This document shows, piece after piece, positions 43,274-55,998 of a stretch of DNA of 64,000 nucleotides. The DNA lies in assembly GCA_033725935.1 (NCBI GenBank), contig MU867091.1:124001-188000 (forward strand), given 5' to 3'. Source of the stretch: Cladorrhinum sp. PSN259 (Eukaryota; Ascomycota; Sordariomycetes; Sordariales; Podosporaceae). Made by a program: the position numbers and the translations under genes. Positions within the stretch are counted from its first letter, which is position 1, and every line of letters begins with the position of its first letter. Under the pieces are notes generated by a model. The model was not told the origin of the DNA, searched no databases, and saw only the letters and a list, made by a program, of their open reading frames with translations.

Positions 43274-45778
43274 GGTGGCCAACGTTGTGTGGCCTTTGTG
43301 GACTGTGACTGGGGGATTCGGTGGTGGGTGGTGGGAAACAACGGCAGCCCGCCGTCTGGGTGAATTGGTCGTCGTCTATTTTAAAACAGAAAACGATGCT
43401 GCCGATGAATGTTTTGTCGTGTCAAGCACACATTGAAGGAGGATGTCAATGGAGGTAAAAAGACACGAAGTGATCCATGCCAAAATTCCACCACGCCCGC
43501 CGCTTCGTAATCGGGACTCAAGCTCGGGGATTAGGATTCGAGTCGGCCGATTGGATGGGTCCCCAAAGGGAAAAAAAAGAGAGAGAAAGAACTGGCCACG
43601 CGGAAGAGGCGTTCGGAAACCGCGTGGGTTAGACGGAAGCTCGAATGTTCGAAGCTCGAAGCTCGAGGGGAGGAAGGATGAAGGAAGAAGCGGGCTTGGA
43701 AAATGGAAAGAGTGACTTGAGACGAGAAGTGAGTGGTGTGCTGCACCAACACTGTCTGTGTGTGTGAGTGGGTGGGGACGGCGAAGAGAGGCGGGTTGTG
43801 TTTGATGACAAGGATGAGCCAGATCTGGGCAGCAGCAGCAAGGTGGGTGTGATGTCTTGTCCAAGAAGGAAAGATGAGAGTGAGCACAGCCAACCCCTGT
43901 CACAGGGCCGCCAAATCCGTTTCTCCCCTCAATAATCCGTGCAGCCGCAAAGGCTTTCCCCAAACAATTAAACTTTTTGCCATTTCCCAGTGCTGGCATG
44001 CTTTTTTTCTGAGTGCGCTTTTCTTCTACAGGATGCCCGCGCTGGCCGGGGCAAGAGCTGGGGAATGCTGTTGCACCGGGGCAGGCATGAGAGGCCGGGA
44101 GTCTTGGCTTTCTTTTTTCTTCTTTTTTCTTTTTCTCTCGCTTTTTTGGACATGTCGTCACTTATTCCTCCAGACCTCCACTCGGCAGGGAGCCGCAGTG
44201 CAAATCCTCTTTTCTATCCGCGCAGTCCCGGTACGATCGGTACTTTGGCAAGATGAGCAGATCATAGACTTCTTGAAGGTGTTTTAACTGGCATGCTCGG
44301 TCCATCTCGGTGTCAATTGGAATTCCGGCAACGGAACTAACCAAGGAATTGCTTTTTGGAATTCGGGCATTTTTTGGCACCATGTTGAGTTGAACGCGAC
44401 CCCTCCTTGGACCCCATTAATCTCAGGCACGGACGCTATCAGCCAGCAACGACCAACCTGGAAGCAGGCAAGGCAAGAAGAAAAAGAGAGTCCATATTAG
44501 CGCCACCATTGCCGCTGTGGTCCTTGTCACATCCAGCGGGTCTCACGATACGCTTTTTTATTCTTTCTCAAAAACGTCAGCCAAGGAAGGGAAAGTCTTT
44601 CTCTTGTTCTTTGATCTAATTCGCGGCTTTTGGTTGGTAGCTTGCATGCAACTTGCAGAAGTCGAAACGTGATACCTTTCGAACCTGCAGGACTCTGGAA
44701 CCACTGGCACAATCAATCGCGAACAAGTTCAGAACTGAACCACGACCCCCTTTTTCTTGCTTTTTTTTTTTTCGTCCCAACCTTTTTTCCCCGACTTGAA
44801 TTCGCTCGGGCGCCGGTGAACGCGCCTCATTGATGGTTATGAGGAGATTGGTTCAGTTTGCTATCTCTTTTTGCCCCCTTTCTCCGGCGATTTTCAAGCC
44901 GTTTAGCGCGTTGCAGTGGCTTCAAACTTGGTGCTCTCCTGTCCTGCAGCCGCCGAGATACACGCCCCCTAATGTAGTTTGAGTCAGCAAAAGAGTCGAT
45001 CAACATATGAACGACGTCGATGGAAGAAGCGATCGGTTTGTTTTTAAATCGTATAATATATGCCGAGTTATTCATTTTTTTTACTTTGTGAGGAGCAAAC
45101 TATCCGTCCGTATTCGATGATAATATATATCCCGTGTTGATTCCCATATCCGGGTGCCTAGCGTAACATTCATGGCCGAAAGAAGAAATCAAGCAGAGTT
45201 AACGACGATCCCCCATTTACCAATTCTCGTATTTGCATTCTATCTGCTCCGTATCTATGGCCAGATGGGACACGCGTCTAGTTAATGGCAAAGAAGGATG
45301 GCATCGTATACGATGTTAACAAGTCATTCGTCGCCTCACTTTTTGGACTATTTGGTGAATTATACCTCCTTTGCCTCGGGAAGAAAGTGTCAATAGATGA
45401 GTACGGGGGTTCAACGCAGCAACACGACAACAAAACAACGGTGGTCGGTCTTCTTCCCGACCCCGCGGGAACGACCGACCAGCCAAGCCAGCGCTTCTTT
45501 TTCTCCTCTCCTGATGTTACGTCGAGGGTGGTATTCAATGGTATGCATCTTATCTACCTTGGTTTTTTTTTATAGCGTTTCAAAATAAAAGCCCAAACCT
45601 TTTTTTTTTTTTTCATGTGCCAATTCTCAGAATTCGGTGTCGCATTCTCAATATCAACATTCGGGGAAGCTGCTGGATTCGCCTATCCTATCAGTGCATT
45701 TAGATGGATTGGGTTACCACGCATCTAGAACACCTCAATTTGATGACAAAAAAGAAAGAAAAAGGGCCGTTTTTTTGT

Positions 45779-45824
45779 GGTTGTTGTTGTTGTTTTTGTT
45801 TTTGTTGTTGTTGTTGTTGTCGTG
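45779..45824. repeat. GTT trinucleotide-rich tract
   Basis: Two blocks of GTT repeats separated by longer T runs, on the plus strand, intergenic. Confidence 0.85.
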
Positions 45825-47041
45825 GTTGTAGGTTGTCTTTTTTAATTTAATCTAATCTACTTAGACTAACTTACCTATCGTAGAATTGGTCATCATTTTA
45901 CGGTCCCGATCGTGGTAGGTAATTGTTCCTTTCCCGATCCCGATCTTGATGATGAGGACGGACGGGAATTAGCAGGAACTTTTGAGCCCCTCCCTCCTCC
46001 TCCTCCTCCTCCTCCTGCTGCTCCTCAATTACGTGCGCAGAGTGCCGGAGTGTGTTTCCGGCCGTTACTGTAATCATCAGATTGCCAGCTGGTCAACGGT
46101 GGACCTTCTCTTCTTGTTGAACATTGATTTGTTGCGCAATGCTTCCTTTCTCAAATGCTGTGAGATGGTTTCGTGACGGAGTAAAAAATAACATGGGTGA
46201 TAAGCGAGAGATTACACAACACAAACATCATCAACTCACCAAACTCATGAGACCTCTCAAGCGCCATTGGTAAGCAAAATGTCTCGGATGGATTTTTGGA
46301 CGAGGATTTTTGATGCGCATCCAGCCCACATCCCGTTCCGAAGATCGATAATCAGTAAAAGCGTGGGGTAAAGATCAACAGCGGTAATTTCTGTTTTCTG
46401 CACATACACATGCATACAGTCCAAGAGTTATCCAAGCAGTTCTTTTTACTATTCATGTAGAGCTGAATGAACTGTCGGGTATTCTTAGTTGTAGATTAAC
46501 TTTCCCAATAATGGAAAAGATTTAAAACTCCAACCCTCCAAGTGGAAAAGCCGAGATGCTACATAGTCTAAACTTTTGGTCGTTTTGCCAAGTTAGGTCT
46601 GGGTGATCTTTGCTGAAAGAAACTCGTTTACAGCGTCTGTGCACCACTACTAGCCTGCACGCGTATAAAGGCTGTCCTCCTTGGCGATACCACTACCTAC
46701 CTTCCTACCGGACCGGACCGACAGACTTTATGCAGTAAGTGTGATTGATGCAAGATAATAAAGGTGGTTGGGCAAGACGGAACCATCTCACCGTCTCACG
46801 AAATGTCTTGGAAAAGGTTGGTGGTGTTTGCACAGCAGTAAACTTGCCGTATGAGAGAAATTTGCTGTTGTGAACTTCAAGAATACTAATAAAAGTAGAT
46901 CGAAAATCGTAGTTAGTGTATGCAGGATTTGAGAAACTGACAAGTTCACAGATGCCGAAATATGAAATGGAATGGCAAATGAGAAAATGGGAAAGACTGA
47001 AGACGACTCATATGGAGATCATACCACCTTAATATTAACCG

Positions 47042-47063
47042 AAAAAAAAAAAAAAAAAAAAAA
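47042..47063. repeat. Homopolymer A22
   Basis: Twenty-two consecutive A residues in intergenic DNA, flanked by no target-site duplication that I can see, so it is not clearly a retroposed poly(A) tail. Confidence 0.9.
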
Positions 47064-47793
47064 GATCGACCGCCAAAAAAAATGCTTGGATTATCAATGA
47101 GGGATATGTAAATAAAGTGAAGCGAATGGCTCTCAATGTTACCGTGTCTTGCGGTACTCCGTAGATAACATCCCTCCCTATATAACATATAAGAAACTAT
47201 AAAAATGAGGAAAGTGGGGGTAAACCTCATTGACTGGGTAGCTGTTGAAATTAATTGACATGAAAGGAAAAAGCCATGTCTGAAGGAGGTATGTATGCCT
47301 ACAAATTCGGATGGCGGTGAGCCCTAGTGTGGACGAGGTGACCATCCGACGTACATCTGAATGCCCTCAACTTCACATGATAACGAGCCTCGGCGGGTTA
47401 CAACCAATCAATGCAACCAAGATCCGTACAGTCTGACGCAATCTGACGAGGCTTCATATCAAACCACGAGCAATCTCTACACCAGCACCAAGTAACAGGT
47501 ACATCATGAAATGTTCATCCTCATTAACCATTACGCCTTTCCTCCCCAAAGGGGAAGAATGCCCGTCACCAGAATAATAGGATACAGGAGACTTCTGAAG
47601 ACAAAAAACAAATATCAACCTAAAAGTTGACATCAACAAAAGAGAGAAGGGGTATCTGTGGTATCTTCTCCAGCCGTTGTTAAAAAGACAAAACATGCAA
47701 CATCCTCCCAACTCATCCAAGCTCCATCAATCACTTGCACCCCGAGGTATCATTCCCATTCTTGTACTCGTGTCATACTTCCATTCGACATGC

Positions 47794-50567
47794 TTAGTAA
47801 AGAATCTTCTCCTCCCAGATTGGAGGCCTTGTTCCCTCCTGATCCCACACGAGCTTGCCGTTGGAATCCAACTCGCACCCTTCGTCAGTGATGGGGATCA
47901 CCTTACTGGTATGCGCTATCTCCTGCTTAGACACCCCCGCAGCGTCAGAAGGAATCCAGAGGATCGGGGTGTCAGAGTTGACGCTTGGGGGATCATATGC
48001 GTTGGCTATAACATTTTCTGGATAAGGATCCACATAGAGACCGCGCGGCACCAGGTTGCGCAATGAGACGTAATCCGAATAAACCCACGGCTTCAAGAAT
48101 CTCGTGATAAAGTTGCCCTTATGTTGAGCGGCAGCAGCCTTCTTGGCAGCTCTGGCCTCGGCCACAGACTTTTCAGTGTGATCTAGAACGCCGTCGCCGT
48201 TGAGGTCGGCAATGGATTTGTCGTTGCTCCCGGTCGGTACCGCAGCGTTCTCGACGTCGAGGAGACGAGTCGATTCCTCCTCGGCCAACAAAGACAAGGG
48301 AATGTTGTAAAGCAAGGGGTTCAGAGCGCTATTAAGGCTGATGTGGAACAAAATGGTGAAGACGAGGAGGATGACGGTAAGAACAAGAGGTCCAGGTGCA
48401 ACTGAAGCACCAAAAAGACCAATCATGCAAACCTCGGCGATGTAGAGGCCAGTGAAGAGTTGCTTGATAGCTCGGGGGTAGATGAGACCTCGGGTATCGA
48501 CCGCTGTGTCGGTGACGAAGAAAACGTTGTATCGCCAAGCAAAGTAGAACAAGAACATAGCCAGTGTAGCCCATCCGAGAACCAGAGGGGAAATCACTGA
48601 GTAAACAATTGCTGCGAAAAGTTAGCAACCGACACCGGAAAACCGAGAAAAGAGGAAATAAACATACCAATCACGACAATGTTGGTGTAAACAGGAAGGG
48701 TGCTACCCCACGAGATGGCACTCAGGTTCGTCCACTTGGTGTACATGGCGCGAGGAGTGGCTGCCAGGAACTTGTACAAAATGGTGAAGATGAAGTAGCC
48801 AACGACTTGTGTTATAACGCTGGTCGCAATCGTCAAGCCTTGCACGATAAAGTACGAAATATAAATATTTGAGGCCTTGGGGAGGTTGGTGGCCAAGATG
48901 GTTGGAGCAGACGATGGATTATCGATGACTTGTTGGGCGACCGCTGTGGCCGAAGATGAAAGGGTAGCAACCAAAAACACCTGAACGACCTGGAAAACGA
49001 AATAAGCGTTTTGAGTGAAGAGCTCAACTCTCGACAGTGACGGCTCCCCGGCAAGCTTGGCACACAAACGCATGACGATTGGAACCAGCGACATCAGAAC
49101 TGCCAGGAGCACCGCGGGCAAAAGGCCACTAATAAAGCCCAAGATGACCGTGGGGATCTTGTCAATCCAGGTGAGGAAGGAAATTTTCTTGAGAGAGTCA
49201 ATGTTGCTGATAGAACCAACAAAGGCCACGGGAATTGCCCAGAAAACAATCATGGCAGTGATGAAAGCGAGAACAGCATAACGACGAACCACCACTTGCC
49301 ACCATGGGATGCTAAGAGAACTCCAGACAATCTCGGTCGGCCGGATACCGACGACCTTTGTAGACATGTGGAAGCCCTGGTGGTGAGCGAGGATCTGAGC
49401 GGCACCCTCGGCGTCGGCTTGCGATTTGAATTCGACGAAGACACCAGGAACGGTTTTGCAACCTCCGTTGCGGTACTTTTCCTGAGCGGCCTTGACCTGG
49501 GGAATCAAACGCTCGAGTTCTGTGCGGCACCAGTTGATGGTGTCGACCTTGTGGCCGATCAGACCCAAAGCGCCGGTGCGATGGGTTGGACGTTGCTTGA
49601 CAGGAATCCAGCGGGCAGCAATGCTTCCCGATTCGGCATCACCAGTGATTGGCGCCTTATCAGCATCATCGGGGTTTGCTCCGGCCTTGATGGCCTTCTC
49701 ACGCGCCTTGTTTGCAAGTTTGATCAGCTTGATCTCGGCCTTTTCGAGCTTGAAAGCGACCTTGTCGCGCTCCTTGACGAGATCCTCAACCTCCTTAGTC
49801 TCGGCCGTGATCCAGATATTCTTGACAGTCTGACCAAAAACCTGGCGCAACTTCTCCGGGTTACGATACGGCCCGGGGACTGAAGTGAAGAGGACGGTAC
49901 GTGACGAGATTCGGTCCGAGTAGAAGGGGCTGACGAGGAAGGCCTGACGAAGGTTGATGAAGAAGATGCACTCGCGCATAATCAGGTACATGATGAAGCC
50001 AAAATACACCCACATAACCAAGGCGTGGGCGTAGTATCGGTTCTTCTGGGTCTTCTGGTTGATATTGGCATAAGAGAGGATGTTGAGCTGTGCCTGGCCG
50101 TTTCCACCGGTGGCATTCACGGGGAACAGGATGGGCCAGGTGATGAGGCAACCGACGAAGCAGAGGACCAGTGCCATACGCAGGAATCGGATGTAGAGGT
50201 AGGCGTCGAGAGACTGGTGTTGCAGGGCGTAGACATCGGGGATCTTCCAGAAGGTGCCTACCCAGTTGAACAGACCGTTGGGTAGTGGCGGCGACCGTTC
50301 GCTCTCTCTCAAGTTACCCAAATAGGTTCTGGGGGCATAGTAGCGTCTCTTGCTCTTTCTCAGGACCAAGAAGATGCCAATGTAGATACTGGATACGGCG
50401 AGGACTGGGCCCAAGGTCAAAAGCATACCTTTGCACTTGTGTCAGTTTTCTTCCACCTGGGCTTGCCCCGTGGGCAAATAGAAGGAAAACTCACTCCAGA
50501 GAGTAAAAGCTTTATCGTTATCTTCCTGGTCATTGCCGCTATTAGTAGAATCATTGTTGCTACTCAT
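47794..50567 (-). CDS. CSC1/RSN1-family (TMEM63/OSCA-like) cation channel
   Basis: Three exons: complement(join(47794..48611,48668..50428,50495..50567)), 883 aa, with 66- and 56-nt introns of canonical form. The first exon encodes a short acidic lead that joins to the first TM helix (LLTLGPVLAVSSIYIG). The order of a first TM group, a long cytosolic domain rich in Lys/Glu helices (residues ~200-390), then a run of TM helices (KKISFLTWIDKIP, GFISGLLPAVLLAVL and others) is that of the RSN1_TM, PHM7_cyt and RSN1_7TM domains. Members are hyperosmolality- or mechanically gated, Ca2+-permeable channels. The cytosolic tail after the last TM (from ~720) contains an EF-hand-like loop DLNGDGVLDHTE (747-758). 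C-terminal features such as PWVYSDYVSLRNLVP resemble the fungal PHM7_ext extension. Ion selectivity is inference. Confidence 0.92.
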
Positions 50568-52761
50568 TTTTGCAACGGTGCAGAATCAGCGCCTGCGCGC
50601 TTCCTCGAGGTGAGGGTTCGATTGAATATGATGTTTTCGTCGTCGCGATCGTAGGTGAATGGGTTGTGGAGAGAGTTGGTAGGTAAATAGATAATGGGTG
50701 GACTTTGAAGCCAAATGACCCTGAAACGTGGATCAAGGTCAGATCTTTGGAGAACGGATTCAAGAAAAATAAATAGAAGAGATAAATTGTCCAGCAAAGG
50801 TGAGGTAGGGGCAGTTCGATAGTGGGCGGTAGCTGAGGGTCCTCGAGGAGCTCTCAGGACCTATCAGAGAGGGGAAGCTTACTATCCGGCCGATGGATGG
50901 CAGGGGGGACCTACGACGGCGTCAATTTGGGCCTGGGGAGCTACACCACTCTCGGACTGGGTCCAGCAAATTGGTGGAAATTTGAACATCAAACAACCTG
51001 AGACTTGGGACAGAGGAAAAAGGGCCTCTTTGTGTTCATATACTCGTGCAAGTGGCAACGCCATAGTCCCTCTCACACACATCGGGACATGTCTCCGACG
51101 AATTGGCAGTGCATCGCTGTTCATTGACTTTTTGTGTTGTAGCGCAACACCGGGCTGCACCACTTGCAACACCAAGACCAATGACGCAAACCCTTGTCTA
51201 TCGAGACGTCGCTCACTCCCTGGGATTTGCTTGGCCAATCGCATCGTCAGTGGTATGCATATTTCAGCAGGGGCAGTCAGGACCGCCGGCACACCCACAC
51301 CCACGGCAATCAACCGCGCTGCAACTCTGAACCAGGTTGTCGAAAGTGGGGCCCACGCGAGTTTCCGATCTTCCAGGTTTCGTTTGTTTCTTTGCAAATT
51401 GAACCCTCTTTTGTCGCATCCTTGGCTGCGACCTCTAATCGTATTTCAACCACCATTTCCTGTTTTTTTCTTCTGGACTCAAAACCCTCATTTCCATCTC
51501 TTCAAGTTCGCGCACGACGAGAGGAAAGATGAGACCAAGTCGGAAGGGAGGTCACCAACCACCAGAATTGACGTCGTCTGCAACGCTAGACCATCTTGAG
51601 AAACGGTCACAGCTGCCTTGCTGCTGCTGCGTTGTTTCGGGCGCCATCATTGAAAGATGATCTGTCTAGGGCCTGGACTCTCTCAGTAGAGTTGCCCCGC
51701 TTTCCCTTCAGCTGGTGTCGCTGCTTTCTCCCACGTCACATTGAATTTCAGGGAAACGGGCAACCCGACAATCGGGGTGTGCAGAGACCTTTGTGTCAGA
51801 ACAATTACCCATGTCGCCTCGTCCAAATTTTGCAAAAAAGCCCTTTGTGTTTCTCCTTTTTCTTCCCTTTCTTCCCTTTCTTCCCCGCCTTCTTTTTCCA
51901 CCGCTTGTCATGATCTCATTGCCAAGCGGTGAGCGGGCCAAGGGAGGGAGACGTGACCAGATCGCGAATCCCAAATCGGCATGTCTGCGGCAAGCATCGC
52001 ACTTCCCATTGATCTTGGTAGTGCAGATCGGTAATTAGCCCAGTTGGTGCGACAGGGAAGCTTCCCGGTTGCGCAACATGACCCCTGTTCAGCGCCGGCT
52101 TGCTGCCCGGCTCAAGACCTACCCGACACACCAAATTGTGGTTGCTCAACGTGCTCTATTGCGCCAACTCAAGCCACAGTTCAGCTTTGCAGGCGTTGGG
52201 TGCCCGTTGGGTCGACGGTCTCGACTTTATTCCAACGGCATCCCACAGCTGCCATGGCCTCATCCGGCTTGCCTCCACGAGGCTATTGATTTGGATATCT
52301 CCCTGCTGACAGATTGACAGTTTGTAGGTTGAATTTGTGGGTGGAAGAAAACTAGAATTCTTTTTTTGGGGAAATGTCCATGTCCAACTTTATGAAAACA
52401 GCCCGCCGGGTGATGGCAGTGGTGTGCGGATTGATAGAGCGAAACATGATTCGTCTGGTTCTGACGAAAAGAGCATTCAGATGCTTAACTCGGCCAACAA
52501 TACCCTCTTGTTTCTGTTTCCGTCGACTGAGTGCATTGCGCACACAAAAGTTTCTTTGTCGGGCTCGAGTTGCTCACAATGCTTTCTGCTCGTTTGCGGT
52601 CTTGACCAGCACCCAGAGACAATGAAACATTCCTTGGATTCACCATCCAGAGAGCAGCGTTTAGCAACTATAATGGCTTCCATCACTTCTAAAGACTCCA
52701 AACCTCTCGGTTGTTACATATCCACCAAAAGGCTTGCAAACATCAAGATCGATTAGACAAG
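50568..52761. promoter_or_regulatory. Divergent promoter region, channel gene and coiled-coil gene
   Basis: 2.19 kb between two divergent start codons. Several overlapping open frames up to ~205 codons occur, but they carry no motif and overlap on both strands, so I do not call genes. The part nearest 52761 probably encodes the leader of the coiled-coil gene. Confidence 0.45.
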
Positions 52762-54735
52762 ATGGCCGAGTACGCGGGATACTATGTATTTGAGCAAGCA
52801 CATCTGGCAGAGCATGAGGATGACCAATACGCCGGACAGAGAGGTTACATCAAGGGCACCGACTTCTCCCTTCCCTACTACTCGTCCTGGTCACGCCGCC
52901 ACGATCAAAGAGTACAGAGAAATGTATTGCGATGCCTCAACTGCAGCTATCTTTCAACCCACGGCGTGGCCCCGACCTTGCTCGCCCTTAAACAGCATGC
53001 TCAGTCCCTGTGCATTCTCATTCATGCTCTGAGTCCCACAACCCAGCTTGGAGAAATTGCAGACGGTGACCCGGATAAGGTCACTCCCAAGAGAAGAAGA
53101 AATAACCAAGCCGATAGCGATGGTACTGCTGCAGCAGCAGCAGACGGCACCGCCGGTTCTCCTGACGCAGCTGGCACAGAGGAAAATACTGGCCACGGGG
53201 ATCCTCTTACCTTCAAATATGAGATGAACGACGCTTTCGACTTTCTTACCGATCTGACCAAGCCCTACTCTAACGACGACTTAAGCCATCACAAGCCCCT
53301 TACCGGTCTCCTCAACGAGATTCGTGCACGGGATGAAGCTCACGGCGGCAACGTCTACCATTGCCCGCTCTCCGAGACGAAGCCCCGCGAGAGACAAGCG
53401 CCGCAGAAGCCGTATGCCAACCACCATAATCTTATCATGCACGCCAATGAGTGTCTGGAACGGCTTGATCACGAGTTTAGCAGCACGGGTGGTCTTCTCA
53501 GCATTCTCCCTACTGACACGAGCTACTACGAGGGCAATGAGCAGCTTGCCGCCGCCCGTCAGAGCCTCCTCGGTCAGTGGCTGCTCTACACACAGCACCT
53601 TGTCGCGCGTATGCACGACCTGGAGCGGAACTACGCCAACGCTCTCGACGCACTTGCCGGGGAAGCCATGATTCCCCTTCAGGCCCGGTCTGGAATCCAA
53701 GGTTCGGCCGGTCGGCCCATCATCTTCCCGCAGGACCGCTACGTACTTGTCAATTCCGGCGACGACGTCTTTGATCACATCCATCGCGTTCTCGACAAGC
53801 AAGAGGCGACCATGCGCGCCAAGGAGGAGATTTGGGCAAACAACGGCGTGATGGGTGCACACATTTACAAGACGGAGCGCGGCGGCATCACGTTCCAACG
53901 CGGCCTGGTGGCAGCGGATATTACAACCAGGTACTACCGACTGGCCGGGCAAGGTCGCAACACCATTTTTGTAGTCCCAGCCTGGAACAGTCATCCAGGG
54001 GTGGAGCAAACCAAGCTGGTCGAGGGCCAGCCGACCATTGTGGCTTCCATCCAGCCCACCTTGCCGAGGCGCGTGACCGAGCTCGAGAAGCAGTTCACTG
54101 AAGGGCAGGAGGAGACTGATCGGATGCGTAGCCTGGCTGACAGCTACAAGGAGCAGTCGGACAGCAAAGACGAGCAACTCAAGAGCCTGACCGAGTACGC
54201 CGACCAGCTCAAGACCACGAGGGACGCGCTCCTGAAGGGAGTGGACAAGGACAATATCGAGCTGCGCGAGGAGGCCGAGATTGCCAGGAGACAGACGGCC
54301 AACGCCTTATCCGAGGTTCAGCAGAGCCAGGCCGAGGCCAGGGAGATGGCCGTCAGAGTCGCACACCTGGAGCAGAGGATTCGACAGATTAATCGGCAAA
54401 GGGCCGAATTGGAGGCTCAACTTGGACAGCTGTATGTTCCGCCCGCGACTGTCGCTGCTGATGGAAATCAGAACGTCGATGGTGGTGGTGATGAAGAAGA
54501 AGATGATGATGAGGATGAAGATGAAGATGGCGACGACGATGATGAAGAGGACGATGGCGGGGTCGATGCCCAACCTGCTGTGCCCCGGAGAGGACCGCAG
54601 GGCCGTAATGCCACTGATGCAATTGAGATTTCGGATTCTGGTGATCAGGAGGAAAACGAGGAAAACGATGAAGAGGATCAACAGAATGAGGAGAATAACA
54701 CAGAAGGGAATCAAGAGGCAGCTGCTGGGGCTTAA
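52762..54735 (+). CDS. Unrecognised coiled-coil protein with acidic tail
   Basis: Single exon, 657 aa; I use the ATG at 52762, since the frame is open upstream without an ATG. I do not recognise a family. Visible features: a Cys/His cluster C58-x2-C61 with H79 and C84, and a second with C201, H221/H222, H227 and C231, each spaced like a degenerate zinc finger; a basic KRRR (110-113) possible nuclear signal; an Ala run (~123-127); a central region of about 230 residues without obvious repeats; a long coiled coil (~433-555); an acidic Glu/Asp tract (~577-600); and IEISDSGD, which resembles a SUMO-interacting motif. A nuclear, chromatin- or nucleic-acid-linked role would fit, but is inference. 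Confidence 0.75.
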   Translation: MAEYAGYYVFEQAHLAEHEDDQYAGQRGYIKGTDFSLPYYSSWSRRHDQRVQRNVLRCLNCSYLSTHGVAPTLLALKQHAQSLCILIHALSPTTQLGEIADGDPDKVTPKRRRNNQADSDGTAAAAADGTAGSPDAAGTEENTGHGDPLTFKYEMNDAFDFLTDLTKPYSNDDLSHHKPLTGLLNEIRARDEAHGGNVYHCPLSETKPRERQAPQKPYANHHNLIMHANECLERLDHEFSSTGGLLSILPTDTSYYEGNEQLAAARQSLLGQWLLYTQHLVARMHDLERNYANALDALAGEAMIPLQARSGIQGSAGRPIIFPQDRYVLVNSGDDVFDHIHRVLDKQEATMRAKEEIWANNGVMGAHIYKTERGGITFQRGLVAADITTRYYRLAGQGRNTIFVVPAWNSHPGVEQTKLVEGQPTIVASIQPTLPRRVTELEKQFTEGQEETDRMRSLADSYKEQSDSKDEQLKSLTEYADQLKTTRDALLKGVDKDNIELREEAEIARRQTANALSEVQQSQAEAREMAVRVAHLEQRIRQINRQRAELEAQLGQLYVPPATVAADGNQNVDGGGDEEEDDDEDEDEDGDDDDEEDDGGVDAQPAVPRRGPQGRNATDAIEISDSGDQEENEENDEEDQQNEENNTEGNQEAAAGA

Positions 54736-55998
54736 GCCGAGAAAATTCGAAAATAAAATAAAAATATAGACGTAAAGGAGAGTAAAGCAGCAGGTTTTGG
54801 TTGGGGTAGAAGGTTTGCTATGTTGTGTTCAAATTATAGTCTTTTTTTTCCTCATCTGGCTGGGAGAAAATTGCAAAGGCAAAAAGATACCTGGTGCCTG
54901 TCTGTCTCTCTGGTATACTTTGGTTGCCCTTCTTTTGAAGTGAGTAGCGTTGATTTTTTTTTTTTTTTCATAATCTATACTATTACCAGTTCCTGGTTTC
55001 TGGCAGTTTCTTATGACTTTCTCGTGATACCTTGCAATTGATCATGGTGGTGTCCTCCCTCTTATTTGTTACAGTAGGCAGGTTGCCGTGGAAACTATCG
55101 GTGTTTATTTCACATCAATACAACACATGAATGAATGAGGGGTCGTCAGCTTGTATGGTGGTACAAAAAAAAACCCCCAGCCGCCGGGTTTTGCGATATC
55201 ATCTACCCAATCAGGGGAGACGAGTAAAAAGTCTTGGCGGTGGTTGGTTTAACATGGACTCTTTTCAGCTGGGCTTGGGGCAGAAGGGAAGTGTCGTTGA
55301 CTTTTCCCCTCTTTTTTTTGACCTTTGTAGAACTGTGGAGTGTGCTGTTGTGTGTATTATTCAATTCCAATTCCACACCGGCTTTCCCGCTCTTTCCTTT
55401 TGATGGATTTGATTTGAATTGACGCTTGCGCAACTTGCACTTGCACCCTCTTACCGCAAAACCTGCAGCAAAGCAAAACCAGCAACAACCTACCTACTGG
55501 CAGCAACCGCGCTTTTGTTATTAGGTCGCTTGGCTCGTAGGGGATCTTCGTTCAACCCGCCCCCCCCGGTCAGTTTTGTTGTTCTTCTTTCTCGTTTCTT
55601 TTTTCTCTCTCCGAATCGATCTGAGAAAGAAAAAAAACGAAGAGGCTGGCCGCTTGATTTTTGGCCCATTCGCCCAGAGGACCCCTACCTCTCTCTCCCT
55701 CCCTCCCTGTCCTATAGGATAAGGGAACATTTTTTAATTATTTCGATTTCTGGAAAACGTGCCTGCCGCTTTTTTTATATTTGAATTTTATTTTAAGGGG
55801 AAAAACACAACAGAGACACAGCATTTCTTTCCTGCCCTCGTCGGCTACCAATAAGCGGGCGGGGTTGTTGTTTGTTGTTGTTGTTGCGCGGCAGCACACA
55901 ACAGCTAAACAAAAACAAAACAATGCATTGTTCTCGGCACGACAGCATTTGATATTTCCATCATATTGCGAAAACACATTCAACAACACAACATTCCA
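54736..55998. other. Intergenic: coiled-coil gene 3' UTR and kelch gene leader
   Basis: 1.26 kb between two plus-strand genes. Contains T-rich tracts near 54955-54968 and a GTT repeat at 55863-55886 shortly before the kelch gene. No further gene recognised. Confidence 0.5.

Larger units (their letters stand above)
43274..47793. other. 4.5-kb gene-free region upstream of the WSC gene
   Basis: This spans the WSC promoter and leader (near 43274) and the 3' UTR of the channel gene (near 47793). Open frames are short and lack motifs; the best (45285-45575, 96 aa) has no recognisable feature. Repeats include a GTT-rich tract (45779-45824), CTC trinucleotides near 45990-46023 and an A22 run (47042-47063). 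No tRNA or transposon was recognised. Confidence 0.45.

Noticed and set aside
45285..45575. 96-codon ORF with a hydrophobic stretch, intergenic
   Set aside because: No recognisable domain, no supporting context, overlaps an antisense ORF of similar length and ends in T-rich sequence.
47042..47063. A22 run as the tail of a retroposed element
   Set aside because: No upstream ORF or structured element and no flanking target-site duplication could be seen.
50982..51599. 205-codon ORF in the divergent spacer
   Set aside because: Odd composition, no motif, overlapped by an antisense ORF of 171 codons; no splice or homology support.
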